Assembly (NCBI GenBank): GCA_913055735.1 | Contig: CAJXKD010000001.1 | Coordinates: 2,018,281 to 2,082,280 of the forward strand | Direction of reading: 5' to 3' | Origin: an uncultured Rhodospirillales bacterium | Lineage (GTDB): Bacteria > Pseudomonadota > Alphaproteobacteria > Rhodospirillales > UBA2165 | Length of the DNA: 64,000 bases | Shown here: positions 1 through 7,334 of the stretch, one piece after another | Layout of the letters: the number at the start of each line of letters is the position of its first letter | Numbering within the stretch: position 1 is the stretch's first letter | Position numbers and translations under genes: made by a program | The notes under the pieces: model-generated | What the model was told of the DNA's origin: nothing | What the model saw: only the letters and a program-made list of their open reading frames with translations | The model's database searches: none

Positions 1-915
1 GCCCCAATACCAGCCTTCCCAGCTGTCCGGATTGTGGTGGACCCGCGTCATGCCGACAGCGTTGATGAAGCGGAAGTTGGCGCTCAGGTAATAGCCGATG
101 TTGCCCCAGGTGTGATGGGAGCCGTGGCTGTTGGCGATGGCGCCGGGGCCGTGCACGCGCTTGGCGCGCTTGATCTCGTTTGCGACGATGTCGAGGGCTT
201 CGTCCCAGGAAATGCGCTCATAACCCGAGACACCCCGGTTCTGCGGATTGCGTTCGCCGTTGGGGTCGAAATCGACCCGCTTCATGGGATAGAGCAGCCT
301 GTCCGGTGAATAGACCATCGACTTCCAGTTCTGGCCGTGCGGGGCGAGGGTGGTCTTGCGGGGCGGTGTGAAGGTCTTGCCGCGCGCTTCGATGGACCAG
401 GGTTTGGGATCGCTGTCATCGAAGGTGATCGGCGTGATGCGCAGAATCTTGCCGTCTTTTTCGTAGACGAAGACCGGGCCGCCGTTGGTCATGCTGGTGT
501 AGCGGGTGACGCCCTTGCCCATGTCGATGCCGTATTTCCAGCCGACGCTTTGAGTCAGCATCATGGTTTGCGTCCACCAGTTGGTGAGTTCCTCCTCGCC
601 CTCGAGGGTGATGGTGAAGTCTTTTAGCGCGTTGATCTGATCCAACTGATTGATGGGCGGCATCAACAAATCGGCGGCAATGGCCGCTGTCTTGAAGCTC
701 AACACTACATCGGGATTGGCGTGCAGCCCGCGCCCGGTGGCCAGCTTGCCGTCGTTGAGGGTGAACCAGCGCCCCACCCGACCGTCGCGGGTGCGCAACT
801 GCGCCGTCAGGTTCTTTTCCTTAAGCCGGTCGCGGAAGGCTTCGTAGCGCAGCGCCCGCTGGCGCAGCAGCATCGCCAAACCATACAGAATGAGAGTGAA
901 TTTATATTCCGTCAT
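1..915 (-). CDS. Molybdopterin oxidoreductase with SCP2-like N-terminal domain (3' end outside window)
   Basis: Partial gene; the first 305 residues are read from the ATG at 915, which has a good ribosome site (AGGGAGG). Residues about 20-110 look like an SCP2/sterol-carrier domain, with ANPDVVLSFK and a closing TLEGEEEL. From about residue 145 the protein reads as a DMSO-reductase-family large subunit (GGPVFVYEKDGKILRITPI, then SWDEALDIVANEI and GANSHGSHHTWG-like text). The CxxCxxxC cluster that normally precedes GKILRI in this family is absent, as in pyrogallol transhydroxylase-type enzymes, which it most resembles. Substrate is unknown. It is divergent from a MarR regulator with two operators between them, which suggests an inducible, perhaps aromatic or steroid-like, substrate. 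The family is fairly sure; the fusion reading is from sequence pattern only. Confidence 0.72.
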   Translation of the reverse strand, partial: MTEYKFTLILYGLAMLLRQRALRYEAFRDRLKEKNLTAQLRTRDGRVGRWFTLNDGKLATGRGLHANPDVVLSFKTAAIAADLLMPPINQLDQINALKDFTITLEGEEELTNWWTQTMMLTQSVGWKYGIDMGKGVTRYTSMTNGGPVFVYEKDGKILRITPITFDDSDPKPWSIEARGKTFTPPRKTTLAPHGQNWKSMVYSPDRLLYPMKRVDFDPNGERNPQNRGVSGYERISWDEALDIVANEIKRAKRVHGPGAIANSHGSHHTWGNIGYYLSANFRFINAVGMTRVHHNPDSWEGWYWG

Positions 916-950
916 GACGCCTCCCTTTCGCCGGCCGGATTGCGCCAGCA

Positions 951-969
951 TTAGTTCATTGCAAACTAA
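951..969. promoter_or_regulatory. Inverted repeat, probable MarR operator
   Basis: TTAGTT, 7-bp spacer, AACTAA. It lies between the divergent oxidoreductase (start 915) and marR (start 993). AGTTTGCA-like half sites are common for MarR-type repressors of aromatic catabolism. It would overlap the promoter of the minus-strand oxidoreductase. Confidence 0.5.
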
Positions 970-986
970 CAACTTGACAGTATACT
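959..986 (+). promoter_or_regulatory. Possible marR promoter
   Basis: TTGCAA (959-964) and TATACT (981-986) are separated by 16 bp. The predicted transcription start falls at about 993, the A of the ATG, and no Shine-Dalgarno sequence is seen, so marR may be leaderless. Confidence 0.4.
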
Positions 987-991
987 GTCAA
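974..991. promoter_or_regulatory. Perfect 18-bp palindrome at the marR start
   Basis: TTGACAGTATACTGTCAA is a perfect 18-bp palindrome ending one base before the marR ATG. It contains the likely -10 of marR, so binding there would block marR transcription (autoregulation). Confidence 0.6.
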
Positions 992-992
992 T

Positions 993-1493
993 ATGTCCGA
1001 AAGTCAGACAATGCCAAACCCATCCGATATCTTTGACAAACCCGGTCATCTGATCCGGCGCCTGCAGCAGATTGCCGTGGCGTTGTTTATGGAGGAGACC
1101 GCGGCTCATGGTCTGACCCCTATTCAGTATTCGGCGCTTCTTGCGGTGCGGCTGTGGCCGGGGATGGACCATGCGGGCCTCGGCAAGATCACGGCACTTG
1201 ACCGGTCCACCGTTGCCGACGTTATTCGCCGGTTGGAGGCAAAGGGGTTTCTCCGTCGCGAAACCACCGAGGAGGACAAGAGGGTAAAGCTGGTTTTTCT
1301 GACGGAGACGGGTGAAAAGGCTCTCGACACCGCGGAGACGGCGGTCGAAGACACTCAAAAACGTATCCTGGCGCCTCTTGATCCTGACGAGCGGAAATCC
1401 TTCGTTGCGATGATGCGGAAAGTCGTCGCAGCCAACAACGATTTCAGCCGTGCCCCGCTGAGGGAAACGGCGGGCAAGCATCGCGCTGAATAG
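993..1493 (+). CDS. MarR family transcriptional regulator
   Basis: 166-residue winged-helix regulator of normal MarR length. Helix-turn-helix and wing are visible in LGKITALDRSTVADVIRRLE (about 65-85) and GFLRRETTEEDKRVKLVFLT (about 88-107), with the usual DxR-x(2)-V wing pattern. Flanking helices for dimerisation lie at both ends. It is transcribed divergently from the molybdopterin oxidoreductase across a 77-bp gap holding two inverted repeats, so it probably controls that gene and itself. ATG 993 is used; ATG 1011 is an alternative start. The ligand cannot be told from sequence. Confidence 0.9.
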   Translation: MSESQTMPNPSDIFDKPGHLIRRLQQIAVALFMEETAAHGLTPIQYSALLAVRLWPGMDHAGLGKITALDRSTVADVIRRLEAKGFLRRETTEEDKRVKLVFLTETGEKALDTAETAVEDTQKRILAPLDPDERKSFVAMMRKVVAANNDFSRAPLRETAGKHRAE

Positions 1494-1602
1494 TCTTGCT
1501 ACGGCCCGATACGAACCACTGCGTTGCTTTTCTCCGGTTCTTCATTGATCTAAGAGGATCGCGGCACGGCCGAATTTCGCAACGGTGAAAAGGGAACGAA
1601 CC

Positions 1603-1935
1603 ATGCAGGTCAATCGGATCGAAGATGTGAAAACCTATGATGCGCCGGGGCACTTCGATGTCGAGACGTTGCGCCTGCAGGGATTGGACGTTAGCGACGC
1701 GAAAGCCTTTTCCATCGGCATTTCCCATTTCCAGCCGGGTGGCGGCTGCGACCATGCTGGTTCGCCGCCGGAGAAAGCTTATGTCCTGCTGTCCGGCGAA
1801 TTGACGGTGATCACCGACGGCGGCGAGGTCACGTTGAAGCCGATGGATTCCTGCTATATCGCGCCCAACGAAAACCGGTCGATCATCAACCGGGGCAGCG
1901 ACATTGCGACGCTTCTGGTAGTGATGGCCTCTTAA
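1603..1935 (+). CDS. Cupin domain protein
   Basis: 110-residue single-cupin protein. The frame is open from a GTG at 1585, but ATG 1603 has AGGGA about 7 bases before it and gives the usual family length. The cupin motif 1 is partly kept (GGGCDHAGSPPEKAYVLLSG: one His, one Glu), and a second strand set includes SCYIAPNENRSIINRG. The metal-ligand set is incomplete compared with classical dioxygenase cupins, so a binding or small isomerase-like role is as likely as oxidation. Its stop overlaps the stop of the convergent flavin reductase by 3 bases. Confidence 0.75.
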   Translation: MQVNRIEDVKTYDAPGHFDVETLRLQGLDVSDAKAFSIGISHFQPGGGCDHAGSPPEKAYVLLSGELTVITDGGEVTLKPMDSCYIAPNENRSIINRGSDIATLLVVMAS

Positions 1936-2459
1936 AGGCCGACGTCGAGGCCGACAAACTGTCCTACGCCGTACATTAACGGCATCCCTTGTTGAGCGGC
2001 TTTGAGGCCGACGATGTGGCCGATAAAGACGGTGTGCGTTCCGGCAAGCACCTGTTGAACGACCTCGCAATCGAAGCTGACCATGGCGTCCTCAAGGACC
2101 GGCGCGCCGGTGGTGAGTGTCGTCCATGAGCCGAGCCCGTAGCGTTCGCTGCGCGGGGCGCCGTCGATACCGGCAAAACGCTTGGCAATGTCTTCCTGTT
2201 CCGTGTTCAACACGTTGACGCAGAACGTTCCTTCCGTCGCGATCAGGTCGTGCGCCCCGGCCAGCGTGTTGACGCAAATCAACAATTGCGGCGGCTCGGC
2301 CGAGACGGAGCACGCGGCCGTTGCCGTCAGCCCGTCCTGCGTGCCGTTGCTGTCGACGGTGATAACGGTGACGGCGGCGGCCAGATGGCGCATGCCGAGT
2401 TTGAACTCGTCCATGGAAACGCAGGGATAGCCATGTCCGGCACGATCGGTCGAAGTCAT
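1932..2459 (-). CDS. Flavin reductase domain protein (HpaC/DIM6 type)
   Basis: 175 residues from the ATG at 2459, which has AAAGGA upstream; longer in-frame starts at 2492 and 2666 lack this. Typical features are the N-terminal FKLGMRHLAAAVTVITV, then GLTATAACSVSAEPPQLLICVN (FMN-binding) and FCVNVLNTEQEDIAKRFAG. Family members reduce FMN or FAD with NAD(P)H to supply a two-component monooxygenase. No monooxygenase partner lies next to it. The convergent cupin gene ends in the same CTTAAAG heptamer, so the two stop codons interlock. Confidence 0.87.
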   Translation of the reverse strand: MTSTDRAGHGYPCVSMDEFKLGMRHLAAAVTVITVDSNGTQDGLTATAACSVSAEPPQLLICVNTLAGAHDLIATEGTFCVNVLNTEQEDIAKRFAGIDGAPRSERYGLGSWTTLTTGAPVLEDAMVSFDCEVVQQVLAGTHTVFIGHIVGLKAAQQGMPLMYGVGQFVGLDVGL

Positions 2460-2750
2460 CAAGGCGTTCCTTTTTCTCCCTGTTTCATTCATATCGAGTT
2501 GCCCATTGCGCTGTTCCCACGCGGGTGGGAAGTGGGAAATTTCCCTGAACGACTTAGCGGATTTCAGCCGTCGAGAAAAGGCGGGAGTTTCTGCAATGGC
2601 CCTGGGATCACATTGTGTGCGGCTTCCGGACGCACCCGTAGGTATGTCTTGTATAAGACTGGACACGTGCCGTTCGTGCCGGTTACTGTTTTATCTTCCA
2701 CCAAAAAAATAGAGTAACTGGTGGGCCAATCACTCTTTGGGAGGTTAACA

Positions 2751-3833
2751 ATGCGATCACTATCGAAAGCCGTAACCGGCTTGTCGGCGGCCGTCGCAAT
2801 CGCGGGTGCCACGCTGCTTTCCGGCACCGCCGACGCCAGAAACATTACGTTGCGTATCGCATCCGGCCATCCGCCGGCCGTGGTCTATGCGGGGCTGATG
2901 CAGAACTATTTCCAGAAGGAAGTGGAAAAGCGCGTTGCCGCGGAAACCGAACACAAGATTAACTGGGTCGAAGGCTATTCCGGTTCCATCGTCAAGGTGA
3001 ACGAAACCTTCGAAGGCGTGCAGAACAACATCGTCGACATCGGCGGCTTCTGCTACTGCTTCGAACCCTCCAAGCTGCCGTTGCATGCGTTCCAGGTGAT
3101 GCTGCCGTTTGGCACTATGGACCCGACGGTGAGCCTTGGCGTCGCACAGGATGTCTACGAGGCGGTTCCTTTCCTCACCGAGGTTTTCGAGGACAAATAC
3201 AATCAGGTGCTACTCGCCCGCATCGCGGACGGTGGCTACAACCTGGGCACCTCGTTCGAGTGGAACAAGGTTGCCGACCTCAAGGACATCAAGATCGCCG
3301 GCGCCGGTCTCAATCTGAACTGGCTGCGGTACGCGGGTGTCACGCCTGTGCAGGGCTCGCTGCCGGAAGCCTACACCGGCATGAAGACCCACGTGTACGA
3401 AGGCTGGATCATGTTCCCCAGCGCCTGGGTCAACTTGAAGCTTTATGAACCCGGCCCGCACTATACGCTGATCGGGTTCGGCTCGATCACCTGGCATGGT
3501 TTGACGGCGAACAAGAACTCCTGGTCGCGTCTGCCCCCCGACGTGCAGAAGATCATCCGCGAGGTCGCGGCCGACTTCGAGGAGCTGACGGGTTCCAACA
3601 ACAAGGAACGCTATCAATCCGACATCGATAAGCTCAAAGGTGGCTTGGCCAAGGTCAAAACCCTCGATGCCGCTGTCCGCAAGGAATGGGCGATGTCGCT
3701 CAAGGATTGGCCTCAACAGCATGCCGACGATCTCAAGAAACAGGGCCTGCCTGTCGTTAAGGCCCTCAACACGGCCCTCGACGCCGCCGAAAAGCGCGGC
3801 TACGAGTGGCCGGTGCGCTACGTCGTCAAATAA
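2751..3833 (+). CDS. dctP: TRAP transporter substrate-binding protein (DctP family)
   Basis: 360-residue periplasmic solute receptor. Start ATG 2751 follows GGGAGG; the upstream in-frame GTG (2721) is not needed. A signal peptide covers about residues 1-30, cleaved near GTADARN. The fold signature is seen in WVEGYSGSIVKVNETFEGVQNNIVDI and the ligand-site region KTHVYEGWIMFPSAW. It would hand a carboxylate-type ligand to the DctQ/DctM permease encoded downstream. A strong hairpin separates it from dctQ, consistent with the receptor being made in excess. Ligand unknown; the FCYCFEPSK segment is distinctive for a subgroup I cannot name. Confidence 0.9.
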   Translation: MRSLSKAVTGLSAAVAIAGATLLSGTADARNITLRIASGHPPAVVYAGLMQNYFQKEVEKRVAAETEHKINWVEGYSGSIVKVNETFEGVQNNIVDIGGFCYCFEPSKLPLHAFQVMLPFGTMDPTVSLGVAQDVYEAVPFLTEVFEDKYNQVLLARIADGGYNLGTSFEWNKVADLKDIKIAGAGLNLNWLRYAGVTPVQGSLPEAYTGMKTHVYEGWIMFPSAWVNLKLYEPGPHYTLIGFGSITWHGLTANKNSWSRLPPDVQKIIREVAADFEELTGSNNKERYQSDIDKLKGGLAKVKTLDAAVRKEWAMSLKDWPQQHADDLKKQGLPVVKALNTALDAAEKRGYEWPVRYVVK

Positions 3834-3859
3834 TCTGACGGCATAGACCAACTCCGCCG

Positions 3860-3891
3860 TCGGCCGGCTCCCGAAATGGGAGGCCGGCCGA
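3860..3891 (+). other. Strong intercistronic hairpin between dctP and dctQ
   Basis: TCGGCCGGC-TCCC, loop GAAAT, GGGA-GGCCGGCCGA: 13 base pairs with one bulged base. There is no T-run after it, so it is more likely an mRNA-stabilising or processing hairpin than a full terminator. Confidence 0.7.
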
Positions 3892-3965
3892 TAGGCGTAG
3901 ACGAAGAACAAGCAGGCGAAGAACAACAAGAAACCGCCCACTGGGGCGTCCATGGGGGGGAACCC

Positions 3966-4508
3966 GTGTCGATCATTCACCTCAGCGACAAAGTCGCAAA
4001 GTTCATGATGATCCTGGCCGCCGCCTGGGCCTTCGTGCTGACCTTTTTCATCATGGCCGACATCATTGGCCGCGGCGTGTTCAATCAACCGGTTCACGGC
4101 GTGCGCGAGATTGTCGCTAATTCCATCGTGATGATCGTGTTTTTGCAGGCGGGTTACGCCATTCGCAGCCGCTCCATGCTCAAGGCCGATTTCGTCATCA
4201 ACCGCTTCCCGCTGGTCATCCGGCGGATCGCGCTCGCCTTCGGCTACCTGCTGGGCGTGGCATTTTTCATGATCATTATTTTCGGCGGTTGGGATTTGGC
4301 CGTTGAATCCTGGGTGGGCGGCGAGTTCGAAGGAGAGGGGGCGCTGCGGGTGCCGTCCTGGCCGACCCGTTTCATGATCCTGATCGGCAGTGCGCTCGCG
4401 GCCATCAACTATCTCGTTATGGCGGCACTCGACGTCTTCAAACCGGAAGATTTGGATTCCGAGATGGATGAGGACGAGTTACGCATTCAGGCCGTGGGCC
4501 GGGAATAG
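3966..4508 (+). CDS. dctQ: TRAP transporter small permease (DctQ family)
   Basis: 180 residues from a GTG at 3966 preceded by a G-rich ribosome site. Four membrane helices of the DctQ fold are visible: FMMILAAAWAFVLTFFIMAD, ANSIVMIVFLQAGYA, the IALAFGYLLGVAFFMIIIFG segment and FMILIGSALAAINYLVMAA. DctQ stabilises the large permease and is needed for Na+-driven uptake. It is followed by dctM after 10 bases. Confidence 0.88.
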   Translation: MSIIHLSDKVAKFMMILAAAWAFVLTFFIMADIIGRGVFNQPVHGVREIVANSIVMIVFLQAGYAIRSRSMLKADFVINRFPLVIRRIALAFGYLLGVAFFMIIIFGGWDLAVESWVGGEFEGEGALRVPSWPTRFMILIGSALAAINYLVMAALDVFKPEDLDSEMDEDELRIQAVGRE

Positions 4509-4518
4509 GGGGCGTATC

Positions 4519-5901
4519 ATGTTTGACGTCAATATTGCCGCGCTCCTGATCGTCAGCCTCGTGGTGCTGGTTGCCCTTGGCGTTCACATCGCCATCGCGC
4601 TTGGGATGACCAGCGCTTTGGGAATCTATCTCGTCACCGGCGGAAATTTCCATGTTGTCATGGCGATGCTCGGCAGCACGGCCTACGAGGCTTTGCGGGA
4701 TTATGTGTTCGCGGTCATCCCGCTGTTCATGCTGATGGGCGAGTTTATCGGCAAGTCGGGTGCGGTCACCGATGTCTACCGGGGCATCAACAGAGGGTTG
4801 CGGCGCCTGCCGGGGCGTCTGGCCATCGCGACGGTTCTCGGCAACGCCATCTTTTCATTCGTCACCGGGGTCAGCATCGCATCCGCCGCCGCGTTCTCGC
4901 GCATCGCCTATCCCGAGATGAAGCGCTATGGCTACCATAAGGGGTTTGCTCTGGGCACTGTCGCCGGATCGAGTTGCCTGGGTATGCTGATCCCGCCGAG
5001 CGTCCTGATGATCGTGTGGGGCATTCTTACCGAACAATCCATCGGACAGATTTTTCTCGCGGGCGTTCTCCCCGGCTTCCTGTTGGTCTCCATGCTGGTG
5101 GCCTATGTTTTCATTCGTGCCGTGCTCAATCCCGCTCTTGTCGGCGCCGGCGCGGACAGCCGGGGGGCGACGAGCACGCCGTCCGCGGTGGGGGCGCAGG
5201 TCGTTTCCGACACGGCCGGAGAAGAAGACGATATCAGTACGACGGCCGTGCTCGTCAGCGCGGCGGGAATCTTCCTCGTCATCCTTGCGGTATTGGGCGG
5301 TATTTGGTTCGGCGTGTTCACGCCCACCGAAGGGGCCGGGGCGGGGGCCTTCATTGGTCTCGTCATGGGGATCGTAAAGGGGATGCGGTTCCGCGATATT
5401 ATCGATTCGATCCTGTCGGTGGGACGGACCTCGGCGCCTATTCTATTGCTCTTGGTCGCGGCGTCGCTTTATTCGCGCGCGTTGGCGATGACCGGTGTGA
5501 CCAACGCCATTCAGGACCTCTTCCTCGGGACCGGCCTTGCGCCGTTCGCCATTCTCGGGCTGATGGTGCTGATTTGGTTCCTGCTCGGCATGGTGATCGA
5601 TTCCATATCGATTATGCTTTTGACCGTGCCGATTTTCGCGCCGATTGCGACGCAACTCGGTTTCGATCCCATCGCGTTTGCGATCGTCGGTATTTTGGCG
5701 ATCGAGGCGGGCCTGTTGACTCCGCCGTTCGGATTGCTGGTTTATACGGTGAAAGCGGCGATCGACGATGAAGGCGACGACGTCTCGATCATCCAGATCT
5801 TCAAAAGCTCCACACCGTACTGGATCATCATGCTGATCAGCATGGTGGCCATTGCGGAGTTCCCGCAGATTGCGACGCTGCTGCCGAGCTTGATGTTCTA
5901 A
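4519..5901 (+). CDS. dctM: TRAP transporter large permease (DctM family)
   Basis: 460-residue polytopic permease, third gene of the operon. Start ATG 4519 is chosen because it directly follows the dctQ stop; the frame is open further upstream but overlaps dctQ. Conserved pieces include LFMLMGEFIGKSG, SSCLGMLIPPSVLMIVWG, VFTPTEGAGAGAFIG and the C-terminal GLLTPPFGLLVYTVK. About 11-12 membrane helices. It catalyses Na+-coupled import of the ligand delivered by the 2751-3833 receptor. A charged insert (residues about 205-240, GADSRGATSTPS...EEDDIS) sits in the central loop. Confidence 0.92.
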   Translation: MFDVNIAALLIVSLVVLVALGVHIAIALGMTSALGIYLVTGGNFHVVMAMLGSTAYEALRDYVFAVIPLFMLMGEFIGKSGAVTDVYRGINRGLRRLPGRLAIATVLGNAIFSFVTGVSIASAAAFSRIAYPEMKRYGYHKGFALGTVAGSSCLGMLIPPSVLMIVWGILTEQSIGQIFLAGVLPGFLLVSMLVAYVFIRAVLNPALVGAGADSRGATSTPSAVGAQVVSDTAGEEDDISTTAVLVSAAGIFLVILAVLGGIWFGVFTPTEGAGAGAFIGLVMGIVKGMRFRDIIDSILSVGRTSAPILLLLVAASLYSRALAMTGVTNAIQDLFLGTGLAPFAILGLMVLIWFLLGMVIDSISIMLLTVPIFAPIATQLGFDPIAFAIVGILAIEAGLLTPPFGLLVYTVKAAIDDEGDDVSIIQIFKSSTPYWIIMLISMVAIAEFPQIATLLPSLMF

Positions 5902-5919
5902 CGTCGTTGCGGTCGGACA

Positions 5920-5948
5920 AAAAAAGAAACGCGCCCTTTTGGGCGCGT
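5920..5948 (-). terminator. Rho-independent terminator of the 5985-6377 gene
   Basis: ACGCGCCC-TTTT-GGGCGCGT is a perfect 8-bp stem (5929-5948). On the minus strand it is followed by TTTCTTTTTTTG, a good T-run. On the plus strand there is no T-run, so it ends the minus-strand gene rather than dctM. Confidence 0.85.
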
Positions 5949-5984
5949 CTCACTTTGTCGCGAAATCGTTTGGATGTCGCGAGT

Positions 5985-6377
5985 TTAAATCTTGGAGCCT
6001 TTGTCCTTGTGGGGGAACGTCGCCCAGAACTCGCCGGCACCCAACAGATAGCTTTTGCCATCGGGGGTGGTCATGATGATCGTCCAGGTTTCGCCGTCCT
6101 TGGACGAAAACACCTCGAACATGCCGCCATTGCTGCCGAGACCACGAGCAACCGGGGTTTCGGAATGACGTTCGACCAACTGTTTGACGAGATCGGCTCG
6201 GTTCACGCCAGGGGATTGGGCGTGGGCTTGACCAACCAGAGTAAACGCACCTGCGACCAACAAACCAACAAGCGTCGTCATGGGAAGGAAATGCCGAATT
6301 TTATCGATGAGGCCACCAAGGCCGTGAGTACCTTCCTGCGCTCTTATGTTTGTTAGGAGTCGCGTGCAGTTATTCAT
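5985..6377 (-). CDS. Small secreted protein of unknown function
   Basis: 130 residues from the ATG at 6377, with GGAG upstream. An unusually long N-region (MNNCTRLLTNIRAQEG...) precedes a signal-like hydrophobic stretch MTTLVGLLVAGAFTLVGQAHA (about 36-56). A start at the internal ATG would give a plain signal peptide and a mature part of about 75 residues. The mature domain contains RADLVKQLVERHSETPVARG and GGMFEVFSSKDGETWTIIMT, ending near GAGEFWATF. I have seen similar short proteins in alphaproteobacteria but know no function. A perfect terminator follows it. Confidence 0.65.
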   Translation of the reverse strand: MNNCTRLLTNIRAQEGTHGLGGLIDKIRHFLPMTTLVGLLVAGAFTLVGQAHAQSPGVNRADLVKQLVERHSETPVARGLGSNGGMFEVFSSKDGETWTIIMTTPDGKSYLLGAGEFWATFPHKDKGSKI

Positions 6378-6820
6378 GGTTTTTTCTCCTGGTTTGCCGT
6401 TCCCAGGGCAATAACGGGGAAAGCCAGGAAGGGGTGTCCCTTCATGACTCGATATGGGGATTGCGGAATTGCATTCAACAAATAAGAGCAAAAAAAGATT
6501 AACGTAAAATCAATGGCTTAAAGGGTCTGAAAGTTTTGCGTCGGCCATCTGTTAACTAATTGAAATTCTATGTTTTTGGGCGCCGCCGACCGGACAAGCA
6601 CGCAACGATATTTGCCCTGGAATGGGTGCGGGGGCCGCTTTAAACTCAAAAAAGTCGCAGTCCACGAACAACGTTGGGGGCCGCGTCGTCCAGGTTCGAC
6701 TTTCGACGATCATCGGACTTCATGAAATCAATGACGGTGTTGCCCCGGTCGGATGAGCAGATCGGGCGGGGGTGCCCGGAAACTATCCAGAAGCCCGGAT
6801 GGGCCAGCAGGAGGAGCACA
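6378..6820. other. 443-bp intergenic region without a gene
   Basis: I see no credible coding frame here; start codons and codon use do not hold up in any frame. It holds the promoter of the minus-strand secreted-protein gene and that of the HbpS/GlcG gene, but no clear operator or RNA element stands out. Confidence 0.6.
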
Positions 6821-7246
6821 ATGGCGAAAATTACACTCGAGCAAGCAGATACGATCATCAATGCCGCATTGGCGAAGGGCAAGGAAGCGGGCATGTCGCC
6901 GTTGAGCGTCGCGGTGCTCGACGATGGCGGCAACATCGTGGCGTTCAAGAAGAGCGACAATTCTAGCGTCCTGCGATTCAACATTGCCCTCGGCAAGGCA
7001 TCTGCGGCCATCGGCATGCACCGTCCGTCACGCGCGTTGGAACAAGTGGCCAAGGATCGTCCGCATTTTGCAGAAGCGCTAACGGCGGCATCGGGCGGTA
7101 AATTCGTCCCCGTTGCCGGCGGCAGTTTGATTAAAGACGGTGATGGCACCGTGATCGGTTCGGTCGGCGTTACCGGCGACACGTCGGACAATGACGAGAT
7201 CGCGGGACTTGCCGGTATCGCGGCGGCGGGGCTTCAGGGCGAATAG
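6821..7246 (+). CDS. GlcG/HbpS family protein (heme-binding-like)
   Basis: 141 residues from ATG 6821, with AGGAGGAG in front; the frame is open further upstream without a better start. Typical family text: a start helix ITLEQADTIINAALAKGKE, then SVAVLDDGGNIVAFKKSDN and GGSLIKDGDGTVIGSVGVTG with a C-terminal Ala-rich helix. HbpS binds heme or iron in Streptomyces; GlcG is of uncertain role beside glycolate oxidase genes. Here it is not in the glcDEF operon (42.6-46.6 kb) and instead faces the second TRAP operon, sharing its terminator. Confidence 0.85.
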   Translation: MAKITLEQADTIINAALAKGKEAGMSPLSVAVLDDGGNIVAFKKSDNSSVLRFNIALGKASAAIGMHRPSRALEQVAKDRPHFAEALTAASGGKFVPVAGGSLIKDGDGTVIGSVGVTGDTSDNDEIAGLAGIAAAGLQGE

Positions 7247-7279
7247 GCCGCCGACGCGACCAAGCCAGTCAAAACAAAA

Positions 7280-7310
7280 CGGCGGTGCCTTCAAAGCACC
7301 GCCGTTTTTT
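7280..7310. terminator. Bidirectional Rho-independent terminator
   Basis: CGGCGGTGC (7280-7288), loop, GCACCGCCG (7296-7304), then TTTTTT. On the minus strand the hairpin is followed by TTTTGTTTT. It serves the GlcG-like gene on + and the TRAP operon ending at 7335 on -. Confidence 0.92.
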
Positions 7311-7334
7311 GTGGATTGATCCGTTGCGCCGCGG

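Noticed and set aside
3210..4097. A 295-codon open frame antisense to dctP/dctQ
   Set aside because: No domain, no ribosome site, and it covers the end of dctP and start of dctQ, which are both clear.
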